From NCBI GenBank assembly GCA_964528755.1, contig CAZGWN010000026.1, positions 1 to 40,979 of the forward strand: a stretch of 40,979 bases of DNA. Direction: 5' to 3'. The stretch's first letter is position 1. Each line of letters begins with the position of its first letter. Shown piece after piece: positions 1 to 8,523 of this stretch. This DNA is from Raineyella sp964528755. Lineage in GTDB: Bacteria; Actinomycetota; Actinomycetes; Propionibacteriales; Propionibacteriaceae. Both the position numbers and the translations under genes were made by a program. Below the pieces are notes generated by a model. It did not search any database and was not told the DNA's origin. It saw only the letters and a list, made by a program, of their open reading frames with translations.

Positions 1-392
1 CGGCGGGGATGACCGACGACCCGGACATCCGGATGGCGTCCTCGATCATGGACTACATCTTCCGTCGCCTGGCGCTGGACTACCTGACCTTCGACGAGCG
101 GGAGGAACTGGGCATCCACACCGCGGCCGAACGGGCCCGCTACCTGGAGACCGGCTCGTACCTGCCGGAGGAGACCCGGCCGACCGACCCCGAGCCGATC
201 CAGATCGATTCGGCCCGGTTGGACGCGGCCCGACCCGCCCCGCACGACGCCCACACGAGCGCCGAGTTGGTCGAGGAGTTGACCGGCACCTCTGTCGACG
301 CCCCGCTGTGCCTGACCTGCGGGACGAAGATGCGTCCGAGTGGATCCTGCTACGTCTGCGAGGGCTGCGGATCGACCAGCGGCTGCAGCTAG
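1..392 (+). CDS. nrdJ: Vitamin B12-dependent (class II) ribonucleotide reductase, C-terminal fragment
   Basis: This is the last roughly 130 residues of the adenosylcobalamin-dependent ribonucleotide reductase, which makes deoxyribonucleotides in the cytoplasm. The reading frame is open to the window edge (first full codon at position 3), so the 5' end and catalytic barrel lie outside. The sequence begins GMTDDPDIRMASSIMDYIFRR and ends in the cysteine-rich tail CLTCGTKMRPSGSCYVCEGC, both typical of actinobacterial NrdJ. The tail cysteines are expected to bind zinc and to shuttle reducing equivalents to the active site. The methionine codon at position 9 is internal, not a start. A hairpin terminator follows at 413-452. 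Confidence 0.93.
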   Translation, partial: AGMTDDPDIRMASSIMDYIFRRLALDYLTFDEREELGIHTAAERARYLETGSYLPEETRPTDPEPIQIDSARLDAARPAPHDAHTSAELVEELTGTSVDAPLCLTCGTKMRPSGSCYVCEGCGSTSGCS

Positions 393-412
393 TTGCGGCC
401 GGTCGTCCGCGA

Positions 413-452
413 GCCGGGCGCCTCGACCCCTGCCGGGGCCGGGGCGCCCGGC
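413..452 (+). terminator. Factor-independent terminator-like hairpin after nrdJ
   Basis: A perfect 10-bp inverted repeat (GCCGGGCGCC at 413-422 and GGCGCCCGGC at 443-452) encloses a 20-nt loop that can form an inner CCCC/GGGG stem (427-430 with 435-438). There is no T-tract, as is usual in high-GC actinobacteria. It separates nrdJ from the next promoter. Confidence 0.65.
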
Positions 453-456
453 CGCG

Positions 457-462
457 TAGGGT
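457..462 (+). promoter_or_regulatory. -10 element TAGGGT for the AEC permease (leaderless)
   Basis: TAGGGT fits the actinobacterial TANNNT -10 pattern and ends 6 nt before the GTG start at 469. There is no Shine-Dalgarno sequence between them, which suggests a leaderless mRNA. Confidence 0.6.
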
Positions 463-468
463 TCCTGC

Positions 469-1392
469 GTGCAAGGTGTGCTGTCGGGCTTCTTCGTCAT
501 CGGCGTGGTGGTCGGAGTCGGCTACCTCCTCGCCGCGTTGCGGGTTTTCGGCGAGCAGACCCAGCTCGTCTTCAGCAAGGTGTCCTTCTACGTGGCGATG
601 CCGGTGCTGTTCGTCACCATGCTCGCCGAGGACGACATCGCCTCTGTGCTGTCGGTCGACCTGGTCGCCTCGCTGGTCTCGATCGGCGTCGTCAGTCTCC
701 TCTGGCTCGGGTCGGTCCGGCTGGTCTGGAAGCTGCCGGTGGCCGAGACCGTGGTCGGTACATTCGCCTGCGCCTACGTCAACGCCGGCAACCTGGGTCT
801 GCCGATCGCGACGTACGTCCTGGACTCCCCGACCCGCGTGGTGCCGGTGATGCTCACGCAGTTGCTGGTGCTCCAGCCGATCGGGCTGGCCATGCTCGAC
901 CTCGCCACCGGCGCCCGCCATCGGTTCACCCTGAGGGCCTTCCTGGGCCGTTTCGTCCGCAACCCACTGACGATCGCCACCTTCCTCGGAGCCGCCCTGT
1001 CGGTGGCGGAGATCGCCATTCCCCCGCTGTTGCGGGACCCCTTGGACATGATCGGCGCGACGGCGGTTCCGATGATGCTGATGGCCTTCGGGATCTCGCT
1101 GCGTCTCGGCCGCCGGCCGGACCGTTCTGCGGGACGCATCCTCGCCTGGCAGAGCCTGCTCAAACTTCTCGTCATGCCGGCCGTCGCGTGGGCCTTCGGC
1201 CGCTTCGTCATGCATCTGGGGCCCGCCGACCTGCTCGCGGTCACCGTCATGGCGGCCCTTCCGACAGCCCAGAACGTCGTGGTCATCTCCACCACGTACG
1301 GGCGTGGGCAGCAGATGGCACGCGATACCACCTTCGTCACGACCCTGGGATCGATCGCCACCATCCTGGCGATCGGGACGCTCCTGTCGTGA
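469..1392 (+). CDS. AEC family (auxin efflux carrier-like) permease
   Basis: A 307-residue membrane protein of the AEC (auxin efflux carrier) family, which exports or imports organic anions such as malonate or malate in bacteria. The substrate cannot be read from sequence. Hydrophobic segments run through the whole protein in two similar halves, from VLSGFFVIGVVVGVGYLL at the N-terminus to SIATILAIGTLLS at the end, giving about ten membrane helices. The conserved NAGNLGLPIA (about residues 104-113) and PTAQNVVVIS (about 265-274) repeats mark the two cross-over regions of the fold. The start is GTG at 469, placed 6 nt after a -10 hexamer. It stands alone between nrdJ and the TY-Chap gene. Confidence 0.88.
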   Translation: MQGVLSGFFVIGVVVGVGYLLAALRVFGEQTQLVFSKVSFYVAMPVLFVTMLAEDDIASVLSVDLVASLVSIGVVSLLWLGSVRLVWKLPVAETVVGTFACAYVNAGNLGLPIATYVLDSPTRVVPVMLTQLLVLQPIGLAMLDLATGARHRFTLRAFLGRFVRNPLTIATFLGAALSVAEIAIPPLLRDPLDMIGATAVPMMLMAFGISLRLGRRPDRSAGRILAWQSLLKLLVMPAVAWAFGRFVMHLGPADLLAVTVMAALPTAQNVVVISTTYGRGQQMARDTTFVTTLGSIATILAIGTLLS

Positions 1393-1411
1393 TCTGCCCC
1401 CGGCTGTGCGC

Positions 1412-1417
1412 TAGCGT
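1412..1417 (+). promoter_or_regulatory. -10 element TAGCGT for the TY-Chap gene (leaderless)
   Basis: TAGCGT ends 7 nt before GTG 1425 with no ribosome binding site in between. This pattern favours start 1425 over the in-frame GTG at 1389, which overlaps the AEC stop codon. Confidence 0.55.
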
Positions 1418-1424
1418 CACGTTC

Positions 1425-2342
1425 GTGCCCCAGTATGCAGATTTCGACCTCGACCGCAGCATCGCCCAGGCGTGGGACGAGTTCGAGCTGCGCCTGGCCG
1501 AGGTGATCTCGGTCATCGACGACTCCGCCGACCTGACCATCGGTTGTGTCGCGGTCGACGAGGCCCAGGTCCCCTTCGTCACCTTCAGCGCGGTCGACCG
1601 GACCACCATCCGGGCCGAGGCGTCGAGCAACGCCGTGCTGGGGGAGGACTACCAGCTCGGCCCGGACCAGCTCGACGTGATGGAACGCCTCGGCTGGCAC
1701 GCCCCGACCGTCGACGGTGACCATCCGACCGCGAACCTCTGGATGGAACGGGACCAGGAGGCCTCCGATCGTCTGGCCCACGCCACCGTGGGGGCCCTGC
1801 GGGATGTCTTCGGCGTCCAGCACCCGGTCTTCCTCGCCCCCGACCAGCTCGCCGAGATCCTCACCCCTCGTGCCGAACCGCTGTCGGGGTCCACCGAGTT
1901 CGCGGCCGAGGACGTGGTGGCCACGATTCCTGCCGGAGCTGACCACCTCGACGACATGATCACCGCCGAGCTGACCGACATGTTCGGCCACGCACCGCTG
2001 CGCGACCAGGAGGGGGACATCGCCCTTCGGGTCGGCTCCACCATGGTGTTCCTGCGGGTCAGCCAGGACGGCCGGGAGCTCATCCTGTTCTCGGTGCTGG
2101 TCCATGACGTGGTCGGCCGGTCCCGTGCGGCCGAGGTGCTCAACGACCTCAACGCCGATGCCCGGATGGTCAAGTTCCACCTGCTCCGCGACCAGGTCTT
2201 CGTCTCGCTGTCGGTGCTCGCCCACCCGTTCGTACCGGCCCACCTGCATCAGGCCGTGCGGATCATCTCCGAGATCGCCGACGGGATCGACGAGGAACTG
2301 GCGCACAAGCTCGGCGGGCACACCACCTTCGAGAGCGAGTGA
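1425..2342 (+). CDS. TY-Chap domain protein (T3SS-chaperone/YbjN-like fold)
   Basis: A 305-residue acidic cytoplasmic protein that looks like the actinobacterial TY-Chap group (type III secretion chaperone- and YbjN-like peptide-binding domains). Two alpha/beta segments are visible: residues about 1-135 and, after a linker, about 165-300, the latter with a YbjN-like strand pattern (IALRVGSTMVFLRVSQDGRELILFSVLV) and a C-terminal helix. No catalytic motif is seen. The family is thought to bind peptides or act as a chaperone, but no specific client is known. The start is the GTG giving MPQYADFDL. A 14-bp palindrome follows two bases after the stop codon. Confidence 0.7.
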   Translation: MPQYADFDLDRSIAQAWDEFELRLAEVISVIDDSADLTIGCVAVDEAQVPFVTFSAVDRTTIRAEASSNAVLGEDYQLGPDQLDVMERLGWHAPTVDGDHPTANLWMERDQEASDRLAHATVGALRDVFGVQHPVFLAPDQLAEILTPRAEPLSGSTEFAAEDVVATIPAGADHLDDMITAELTDMFGHAPLRDQEGDIALRVGSTMVFLRVSQDGRELILFSVLVHDVVGRSRAAEVLNDLNADARMVKFHLLRDQVFVSLSVLAHPFVPAHLHQAVRIISEIADGIDEELAHKLGGHTTFESE

Positions 2343-2343
2343 G

Positions 2344-2357
2344 ATTCGGTACCGAAT
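2344..2357. repeat. Perfect 14-bp palindrome, operator candidate
   Basis: ATTCGGTACCGAAT is perfectly self-complementary. It sits just after the TY-Chap stop and centres about 54 bp upstream of the transcription start inferred from TACGAT at 2393-2398. The position suits an activator site for the PNPOx-usp genes. It could also be a small hairpin, but with no loop this is unlikely. Confidence 0.4.
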
Positions 2358-2392
2358 GACCGACCTCGTACGCCCGAGGTGGCCCGCTCGGA

Positions 2393-2398
2393 TACGAT
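2393..2398 (+). promoter_or_regulatory. Candidate -10 element TACGAT for the PNPOx-like/usp genes
   Basis: TACGAT fits TANNNT and lies about 26 nt before ATG 2424, leaving a short leader that carries the GGAGGAGG ribosome binding site. No clear -35 is visible. Confidence 0.35.
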
Positions 2399-2423
2399 CG
2401 AAGAAGAAGACCGGAGGAGGACG

Positions 2424-2837
2424 ATGCACGAGGGGCTGTTCGCGGAGATCGACCGCGACGACTGTCACCAGCTACTGCTCAGCCACGAGGTCGGCCGGGT
2501 GGCGTGGGCGTCACCGACCCGGGGTCCGGTGGTGCTGCCGGTCAACTACGTGCTCCGCGGTGACACGGTGATCTTCCGGATCTCTCCGGACTCGCTGCTC
2601 CAAGAACTCTCGCAGGGGCTTCCGGTCGCCTTCGAGATCGACGACATCGACGTGACCACCCGGACCGGGTGGAGCGTGCTGGTGTCGGGACGCACCAGGA
2701 CGCCCACGTCGGCCGAACTCGACGCCCTGCAGGCTTCCGGTCTCCCGGCCCCCTGGGCCGGCGGGACGCGCACTGTGGTCATCGCACTCGACATCGTCGA
2801 CCTGACCGGTCGCATCGTCGAGCGCTCCGAGCCGTAA
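2424..2837 (+). CDS. Pyridoxamine 5'-phosphate oxidase-like flavin-binding protein
   Basis: A 137-residue protein of the PNPOx-like split-barrel fold (Pyridox_ox_2 type), which binds FMN or F420. The tract HEVGRVAW...VVLPVNYVL (about residues 17-40) and the later VAFEIDDID...GWSVLVSGR are the hallmark strands. The substrate is unknown, and these small proteins act in redox or stress physiology, not necessarily in B6 synthesis. ATG 2424 was chosen because GGAGGAGG at 2413-2420 sits 3 nt upstream, although 45 nt of open frame precede it. The tandem usp gene follows after 23 nt, so the two are probably co-transcribed. The pairing of such proteins with Usp is common in actinobacterial hypoxia or dormancy loci. 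Confidence 0.83.
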   Translation: MHEGLFAEIDRDDCHQLLLSHEVGRVAWASPTRGPVVLPVNYVLRGDTVIFRISPDSLLQELSQGLPVAFEIDDIDVTTRTGWSVLVSGRTRTPTSAELDALQASGLPAPWAGGTRTVVIALDIVDLTGRIVERSEP

Positions 2838-2860
2838 ACCACTACCCGAGGAGCGTCACC

Positions 2861-3781
2861 ATGCCAACCGAACCAACCCTTCACGGAGCCATTCTCGTCG
2901 GTGTCGACGGGTCACCCGACTCCAACCGTGCCCTGGCCTACGCCCGGCACGACGCGCAGCGCCGCGGCAGCGACCTGTGGATCGTCCACGTGGTGGACGA
3001 CTCGGTGCTCGCCGGAGCCTGGGGGGTCGTCTACGACCCGTCGGTCCTGCAGGAGGCCGGGGAGGTCGTGGTCAAGGAGGCCATCGAGGCCAGCCAGGCC
3101 GACGGGTTCCCCCAGGAGCGGATCCGCCACGACGTGCTGATGGGCAACGCCACCGCCGTCCTCACCCAGTTGTCCCGGGATGCCGACCTGCTGGTCGTCG
3201 GCCGCCGATCGTTGTCCGGCCTGGAGCGGATCTTCGTGGGATCCACCAGCGTCGGGGTTGCGGCAACGGCGCACTGCCCGGTGATCATGACGTCGGCCGC
3301 ATCCACCCCCGGCGAGACCGGTGTGCACCACCGGATCGGGGTCGGCGTGGATGCCACCGCGAACGGGGCCGCAGCACTGGCCGCTGCTTTCGCCGAGGCC
3401 GATGTCCGCGGCGACGAACTTGAGGTCATCCACGCCTGGGACGTCCCCGGGGCGATCCGTCGCTCCGGGCGGCGCGCGGTCGAGGTCGCCGGCGCCGCGG
3501 CCGAGGGCGGGGTGAAGGCTCTGGTCGCCCCGCTGCAGGAGCGCTACCCGAACGTCAAGGTGATCACTCACATCGTCCAGGCCAACCCCGTCAAGGAGAT
3601 GGTGTCCCGGTCCCGTGAACTGGACCTGCTGTGGCTCGGTGTCCGGACCACGGCCGGCTTCGGTGTCGGCGGGGTCGTCCGGGGCGTGATGGCCCACGCC
3701 GAGTGCCCGCTCGGGCTGGTCCGTGACCATGCCGAGGCGCCCGGTCCGCTGGACGCCCCCGAGGAGGGCCGGGCCTCCTGA
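2861..3781 (+). CDS. Tandem-domain universal stress protein (UspA family)
   Basis: A 306-residue protein with two Usp domains. Domain 1 (about residues 6-148) begins ILVGVDGSPDSNRALAYA and ends with VVGRRSLSGLERIFVGSTS...CPVIM. The glycine-rich nucleotide-binding loop (G-2X-G-9X-G-S/T) is nearly intact, with one glycine replaced by serine. Domain 2 (about 156-290) has only a degenerate loop (LGVRTTAGFGVGGVVRGV), so it may not bind ATP. The start ATG 2861 follows GAGGAG at 2848-2853. The stop TGA overlaps the likely CTG start of the helicase gene downstream. A stress or dormancy role is inferred from family and neighbours only. Confidence 0.9.
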   Translation: MPTEPTLHGAILVGVDGSPDSNRALAYARHDAQRRGSDLWIVHVVDDSVLAGAWGVVYDPSVLQEAGEVVVKEAIEASQADGFPQERIRHDVLMGNATAVLTQLSRDADLLVVGRRSLSGLERIFVGSTSVGVAATAHCPVIMTSAASTPGETGVHHRIGVGVDATANGAAALAAAFAEADVRGDELEVIHAWDVPGAIRRSGRRAVEVAGAAAEGGVKALVAPLQERYPNVKVITHIVQANPVKEMVSRSRELDLLWLGVRTTAGFGVGGVVRGVMAHAECPLGLVRDHAEAPGPLDAPEEGRAS

Positions 3782-6700
3782 CCGCCACCATCACCTTTCC
3801 CGACGAGCTGCCGATCAGCTCGCGGGTCGACGACATCGCCGAAGCTCTCGCCGGTCACCAGGTTGTCATCGTGGCCGGCGAGACCGGCTCCGGCAAGACC
3901 ACCCAGTTGCCCAAGCTGTGTCTGCGGATGGGCCGCCGCCACATCGCGCACACCCAGCCGCGGCGGATTGCCGCCCGGACCGTTGCCGAGCGGATCGCCG
4001 ACGAGATGGGCGTCGAACTCGGCGCCGAGGTCGGTTACCAGGTCCGGTTCACCCGCCGGGCCGGCGCGAGCACGGCCTGCACGCTGATGACCGACGGCAT
4101 CCTGCTCGCCTCGATCACCCACGACCGGGACCTGCGGTCCTGGGACACCGTCATCATCGACGAGGCCCACGAGCGCTCGCTCAATATCGACTTCCTGCTC
4201 GGCTACCTCAAGCGTCTGCTGCCCCGGCGCCCCGACCTCAAGGTCATTGTCACCTCCGCCACCATCGACACCGAACGTTTCAGCCGCCACTTCGACGACG
4301 CTCCGGTGATCGAGGTCTCCGGCCGGACCTACCCTGTGGAGGTCCGCTGGCGACCCCTCGACGATCCCGAGACAGCGGAGAACGCCCAGCACGACCAGCA
4401 CGACCAGAACGAGGGCATCTGCGCGGCGGTACGGGAACTGAGCGCCGAGGGCCCCGGCGACATCCTCGTCTTCCTGTCGGGGGAGCGCGAGATCCGCGAC
4501 GCCGCCGACGCGATCGGCGAGTTGCACCTGCGCCATACCGAGGTGCTGCCCCTGTACGCCCGGCTGTCGGCAGCGGACCAACACCGGGTCTTCGCGACGC
4601 ACGCCGGCCGCCGGATCGTGCTGGCCACCAACATCGCCGAGACGTCCCTCACCGTCCCGGGCATCCGCTACGTCATCGACGCCGGCACCGCGCGGATCTC
4701 CCGCTATTCGACGCGGACCAAGGTGCAACGGCTGCCCATCGAACCGATCTCGCGCGCATCGGCCGACCAGCGGGCCGGCCGATGCGGCAGGGTCGCGCCG
4801 GGCATCTGCATCCGGCTCTACTCGCAGACCGACTACGAGACCCGCCCCGAGTTCACCGAGCCGGAGATCCTGCGCACGAACCTGGCCTCGGTCATCCTGC
4901 AGATGGCCGAGATCGGGCTCGGCGCGATCGAGGACTTCCCGTTCGTGGAGGCCCCGGAGTCGGGCCAGATCACCGACGGCCTGCGCCTGCTCGACGAGCT
5001 GGGCGCGCTCGCCAGTGCCGACCGACGCGAGCCACGACTCACCCGGCTCGGCCACCGGCTGGCCCGGATCCCGATCGACCCGCGGATGGCACGGATGCTG
5101 CTGGCCGGGGAACACTACGGCTGCCTGGCGGAGATGATCGTGCTGGTCTCCGGCCTCACCATCCAGGACCCGCGCGAGCGCCCCCGGGAACAGCGGGAGA
5201 AGGCCGACCAGCTGCACCGCCGGTTCTGGGGGCCGATGCCGGGGCCCGATGTCACCCCGGACACCCCGCTGCCGCCGTCGGACGGTTCGGACTTCATGGC
5301 GGTGTTGCGGCTGTGGGAATACCTGCGGACCCGGCGCCGTAGCCTGTCGGGCAGCGCCTTCCGGCGGATGTGCCGGGACGAGTTTCTCAACTTCCTGCGG
5401 ATCCGGGAGTGGCAGGACCTGCAGAACCAGCTTCGTGAGATCTGCCGCGACCTGGGCCTGTCGGCCAATCGGGAGCCGGCCGGTCCCGACCGGGTCCACC
5501 TCGCCGTGCTCACCGGTCTACTGTCCAACATCGGCCTGGCCGACCTGAAGGACGACAAGAAGAACGCCCGTCGCAACGGCCACGGGCGGGTCCGTCGCGG
5601 CTTCCGCGAATACCTCGGTGCCCGCGGCACCCGGTTCGCCATCAATCCCGGCTCGGCCCTGGCCAAGCATCCGCCCGAGCTCGTGATGGCCAACGAACTG
5701 GTCGAGACCACCAGGCTGTGGGCCCACACCGTCGCGCCGATCCGCCCCGAGTGGATCGAGGAGACCGGGGGCCACCTGCTCAAGCGCCACTGGTCGGAGC
5801 CGCACTGGTCGATGCGGGCCGGCCAGGCGATGGCGTACGAGACCGCGAGCCTGTACGGGGTGCCGGTGATCGGCCGCAAACTCGTGTCGTACGGCCGGAT
5901 CGACCCGGTCGCGGCACGGGAGATCTTCCTCCGGTCGGCGCTGGTGGAGGGGGAGTGGCACACCCACCACGAGTTCTGGGAGCACAACGAGGAGGTCCGC
6001 CGGCGGGCCGAGGACATGGAGGAGCGGACCCGCAGGCGTGGCCTGGTCGACGACGACGCGATCTATGCCTTCTACGATGCGCGAGTGCCGAGCGACGTGT
6101 GCAGCGTCTCCGGCTTCGACGCCTGGTGGCGCCGGGCCCGGGTCGAGAACGACCACCTGCTCGACCTACGGGCCGCCGACCTCGGCGACCGCGCCTGGGC
6201 GGACCCGGCCGACTTCCCGGACACCTGGACGGTGGGCGGTGCCGAGTTGCCCGTGGCGTACGTCTTCGAGCCCGGCTCCGGCGCCGACGGGGTGAGCGTA
6301 CGCGTCCCGCTGGCCCGGTTGAGTGGCCTGCCCTCGGCGCCCTTCACCTGGCAGGTGCCCGGCCTGCGGCTCGACCTCATCACCGAGCTGATCCGCACCC
6401 TGCCCAAATCACTGCGCCGCAACCTCGCCCCGGCACCCGACTGGGCCCGACGCCTGCGGGCCGAGCTGGCCGAGGCCGTGGCCGCCGGCGACCTCGATCC
6501 CGAGCAGACCCCGCTCACCGATGCCCTCGCCGACCGGCTCGCCGGCCACCTCCGGATCGAGCCGGGCGACTGGGCCCCGGACCGCCTGCCGGACCATCTG
6601 CGGGTGACCTTCGTGGTCGTCGCGCCGGACGGGGAACGTGAGGTGGCGCGCGGCAAGGACCTGGCCGCGCTCCAGGCCGAACACGCCGGGTCGGTGGCCG

Positions 6701-7593
6701 CCACCCTGACGAGGGCGGCCCGCAGGGTCAAGAAGGCGCCGTCCACGACCTGGACCTTCGGGACCCTGGCCCGTACCGTGGCGGTCGGCTCCGGGGCGTC
6801 CCGGGCCACCGGGTTTCCCGCCCTGGCCGACGAGGGCAACGGGGTCGCCGTCGTCGTCCAGGACACCCCCGGCCATGCCGCGGCGAGCCAGGCCGCCGGC
6901 CTGCGCCGGTTGGTCGCCCTCAACACCCCCGACCCGACCCTGTGGGTCGTCGCCCACCTGACGAACCCCGACAAGTTCGCCCTGGCCGCGAGTCCGTACG
7001 CCGCCGTGCCCGACCTGCTGGCCGACGCCCGGCTGAAGTCGGTCGGTGACCTCGTGGCGAACTCGACGGACCCGGGCGACATCCGAGATCCGGTCGCCTT
7101 CGCCGAGCTGTGCGACACCGTCCGCCAGGACAACCCCGACCACATGCGGGAGGTGGTGGCGAGGGCCGCGGAGGTGATCCGGATCGACCGACGGGTGGAG
7201 CAGATGCTGGACCAGGTCCGCGACCCGGACGTGGCGGCCGACGTCGCCGAGCAGCGCGGCAATCTCGTCTTCGCCGGGTTCATCGCTGCCACCCCCTCCC
7301 CCCACTTCGATCGTCTGCCCGTCTATCTGCGGGCGATCGAGCGTCGGCTGGAGGTGCTGCCGGGGTCGCCGGGGCGCGACCGGCAGGCGATGGACGCGGT
7401 GAACGCCGTCGAGGAGGCCTACGCCGAGCTGTGCGCCGATCAGCCGCCCGGGCGTCTGCCGCCCGCGGTGGAGGACATCGGTTGGCTCATCGAGGAGCTG
7501 CGGGTCAGCCTCTTCGCACAGACGCTGGGCACGCGCACCTCGGTGTCCGCCAAGCGGATCCGCCGGGCCATCGCGGCCGCCCGGGCCGCCTGA
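3778..7593 (+). CDS. hrpA: ATP-dependent RNA helicase HrpA, probable CTG start
   Basis: A 1271-residue DEAH-box (SF2) helicase that unwinds RNA. Motifs in order: Walker A GETGSGKT (residues 34-41), DEAH (128-131), SAT (160-162) and motif VI QRAGRCGR (331-338), followed by winged-helix/ratchet, OB-fold and the long HrpA-type C-terminal region. Length fits the HrpA family (about 1300). No ATG or GTG opens the frame before GTG 3871, which would begin three residues before Walker A and delete the strand leading into it. CTG 3778 gives LTATITFPDELPISSRVDDI, which matches family N-termini, and GAGGAGGG at 3761-3768 lies 9 nt upstream. CTG overlaps the usp stop (CTGA), suggesting translational coupling. 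Confidence 0.9.
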   Translation: MTATITFPDELPISSRVDDIAEALAGHQVVIVAGETGSGKTTQLPKLCLRMGRRHIAHTQPRRIAARTVAERIADEMGVELGAEVGYQVRFTRRAGASTACTLMTDGILLASITHDRDLRSWDTVIIDEAHERSLNIDFLLGYLKRLLPRRPDLKVIVTSATIDTERFSRHFDDAPVIEVSGRTYPVEVRWRPLDDPETAENAQHDQHDQNEGICAAVRELSAEGPGDILVFLSGEREIRDAADAIGELHLRHTEVLPLYARLSAADQHRVFATHAGRRIVLATNIAETSLTVPGIRYVIDAGTARISRYSTRTKVQRLPIEPISRASADQRAGRCGRVAPGICIRLYSQTDYETRPEFTEPEILRTNLASVILQMAEIGLGAIEDFPFVEAPESGQITDGLRLLDELGALASADRREPRLTRLGHRLARIPIDPRMARMLLAGEHYGCLAEMIVLVSGLTIQDPRERPREQREKADQLHRRFWGPMPGPDVTPDTPLPPSDGSDFMAVLRLWEYLRTRRRSLSGSAFRRMCRDEFLNFLRIREWQDLQNQLREICRDLGLSANREPAGPDRVHLAVLTGLLSNIGLADLKDDKKNARRNGHGRVRRGFREYLGARGTRFAINPGSALAKHPPELVMANELVETTRLWAHTVAPIRPEWIEETGGHLLKRHWSEPHWSMRAGQAMAYETASLYGVPVIGRKLVSYGRIDPVAAREIFLRSALVEGEWHTHHEFWEHNEEVRRRAEDMEERTRRRGLVDDDAIYAFYDARVPSDVCSVSGFDAWWRRARVENDHLLDLRAADLGDRAWADPADFPDTWTVGGAELPVAYVFEPGSGADGVSVRVPLARLSGLPSAPFTWQVPGLRLDLITELIRTLPKSLRRNLAPAPDWARRLRAELAEAVAAGDLDPEQTPLTDALADRLAGHLRIEPGDWAPDRLPDHLRVTFVVVAPDGEREVARGKDLAALQAEHAGSVAATLTRAARRVKKAPSTTWTFGTLARTVAVGSGASRATGFPALADEGNGVAVVVQDTPGHAAASQAAGLRRLVALNTPDPTLWVVAHLTNPDKFALAASPYAAVPDLLADARLKSVGDLVANSTDPGDIRDPVAFAELCDTVRQDNPDHMREVVARAAEVIRIDRRVEQMLDQVRDPDVAADVAEQRGNLVFAGFIAATPSPHFDRLPVYLRAIERRLEVLPGSPGRDRQAMDAVNAVEEAYAELCADQPPGRLPPAVEDIGWLIEELRVSLFAQTLGTRTSVSAKRIRRAIAAARAA

Positions 7594-7600
7594 GCGCGAG

Positions 7601-7606
7601 TACTGT
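7601..7606 (+). promoter_or_regulatory. -10 element TACTGT for the PAC2 gene (leaderless)
   Basis: TACTGT lies between the hrpA stop and ATG 7614 with a 7-nt gap and no ribosome binding site, giving PAC2-tesB their own leaderless promoter. Confidence 0.55.
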
Positions 7607-7613
7607 GGGGGCC

Positions 7614-8519
7614 ATGCTCGACCCCGAGACCCTGTACCGGTGCGACCCGCAGTCGTGGGAACTGCTGCGCGGCAAGCGCCCGGTGCTCATCCTCCTGCTG
7701 GACGGGGCCGGCAGCGCCGGGGGCGTCCAGCGGGTCCTCGGCGGGCACCTGCTGGAAGCCTTCACGGCGACCCGGGTGGTCCGCTTCGACGTCGACCAGT
7801 TGCTCCAATGGGCCGACCGGCGCCCGATGGTCGAGATCGGCACCTGCGGCCCGGTCCGCGACACGGGTCCCGACCTCTCCCTGTGGGCTCTGACCGATGC
7901 GGCGGGCGAGACCTTCCTCGTCCTGCACGGCCCCGAGCCGATGCTGCAGTGGAACCGGACGATCGCCGCGCTGGCCGGCATCGTCGCGGAGTTGGGCGTC
8001 CGGTTGGTCGTCAACGTGACGGCCATCCCGATGCGGGTGCCGCACACCCGCCCGGCGCAGGTCTTCACCCACAGCGCCGAGGCGGATCTCAACGTCCGCC
8101 CATGGGAGGCGCTGGGGACGGTCACCGTCCCGGCGAGCTTCGGGACCTACCTGGAGTCGGTGCTCGCCGAGCACCGTCAGCGCTGCCTCGGGGTGGACGT
8201 GTGTGTGCCCTACTACCTCGACGATGGCGAGCACATCGATTCCGCGGTGGCGGCGCTGGAGGTGCTGCAATCGACCTGCGGCCTCAACCTGGCACCCGAC
8301 GACCTGGTCGGCCGGGCCGAGGCCAACCGGGCCGAGGTCGACGCTCAGGTGGCGCAGACGGCGAACGGGACCCAGGTGCTGCAGATCCTGGAGACGCGCT
8401 ACGACTCCCTGCGCACGATGGTGGGAGACCGGTTGCCCAGCGCGGACGAGTTGGGTGACGCCTTCGAGAAGTTCCTGGCCGACCAGGACCGGCGACGCCG
8501 CGAGACAGGGGAAGGATGA
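7614..8519 (+). CDS. PAC2 family protein
   Basis: A 301-residue protein of the PAC2 (proteasome assembly chaperone-like) family, comparable to mycobacterial Rv2714 by recall. It starts MLDPETLYRC and shows the family core RPVLILLLDGAGSAGGVQRVLGGHLLEAF (glycine-rich turn after a buried strand), then RLVVNVTAIPMRVPHTRP near the middle (about residues 125-142) and a helical C-terminus after VPYYLDD (about 200). Bacterial PAC2 proteins have a nucleoside-phosphorylase-like fold but no proven activity. ATG 7614 follows a leaderless-type -10. The next gene starts 5 nt after its stop, so it is co-transcribed with tesB. Confidence 0.82.
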   Translation: MLDPETLYRCDPQSWELLRGKRPVLILLLDGAGSAGGVQRVLGGHLLEAFTATRVVRFDVDQLLQWADRRPMVEIGTCGPVRDTGPDLSLWALTDAAGETFLVLHGPEPMLQWNRTIAALAGIVAELGVRLVVNVTAIPMRVPHTRPAQVFTHSAEADLNVRPWEALGTVTVPASFGTYLESVLAEHRQRCLGVDVCVPYYLDDGEHIDSAVAALEVLQSTCGLNLAPDDLVGRAEANRAEVDAQVAQTANGTQVLQILETRYDSLRTMVGDRLPSADELGDAFEKFLADQDRRRRETGEG

Positions 8520-8523
8520 TGCG

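Noticed and set aside
3871..7593. hrpA starting at GTG 3871
   Set aside because: It would begin three residues before the Walker A glycine, with no ribosome binding site. The upstream frame has family-like sequence and a strong site before CTG 3778.
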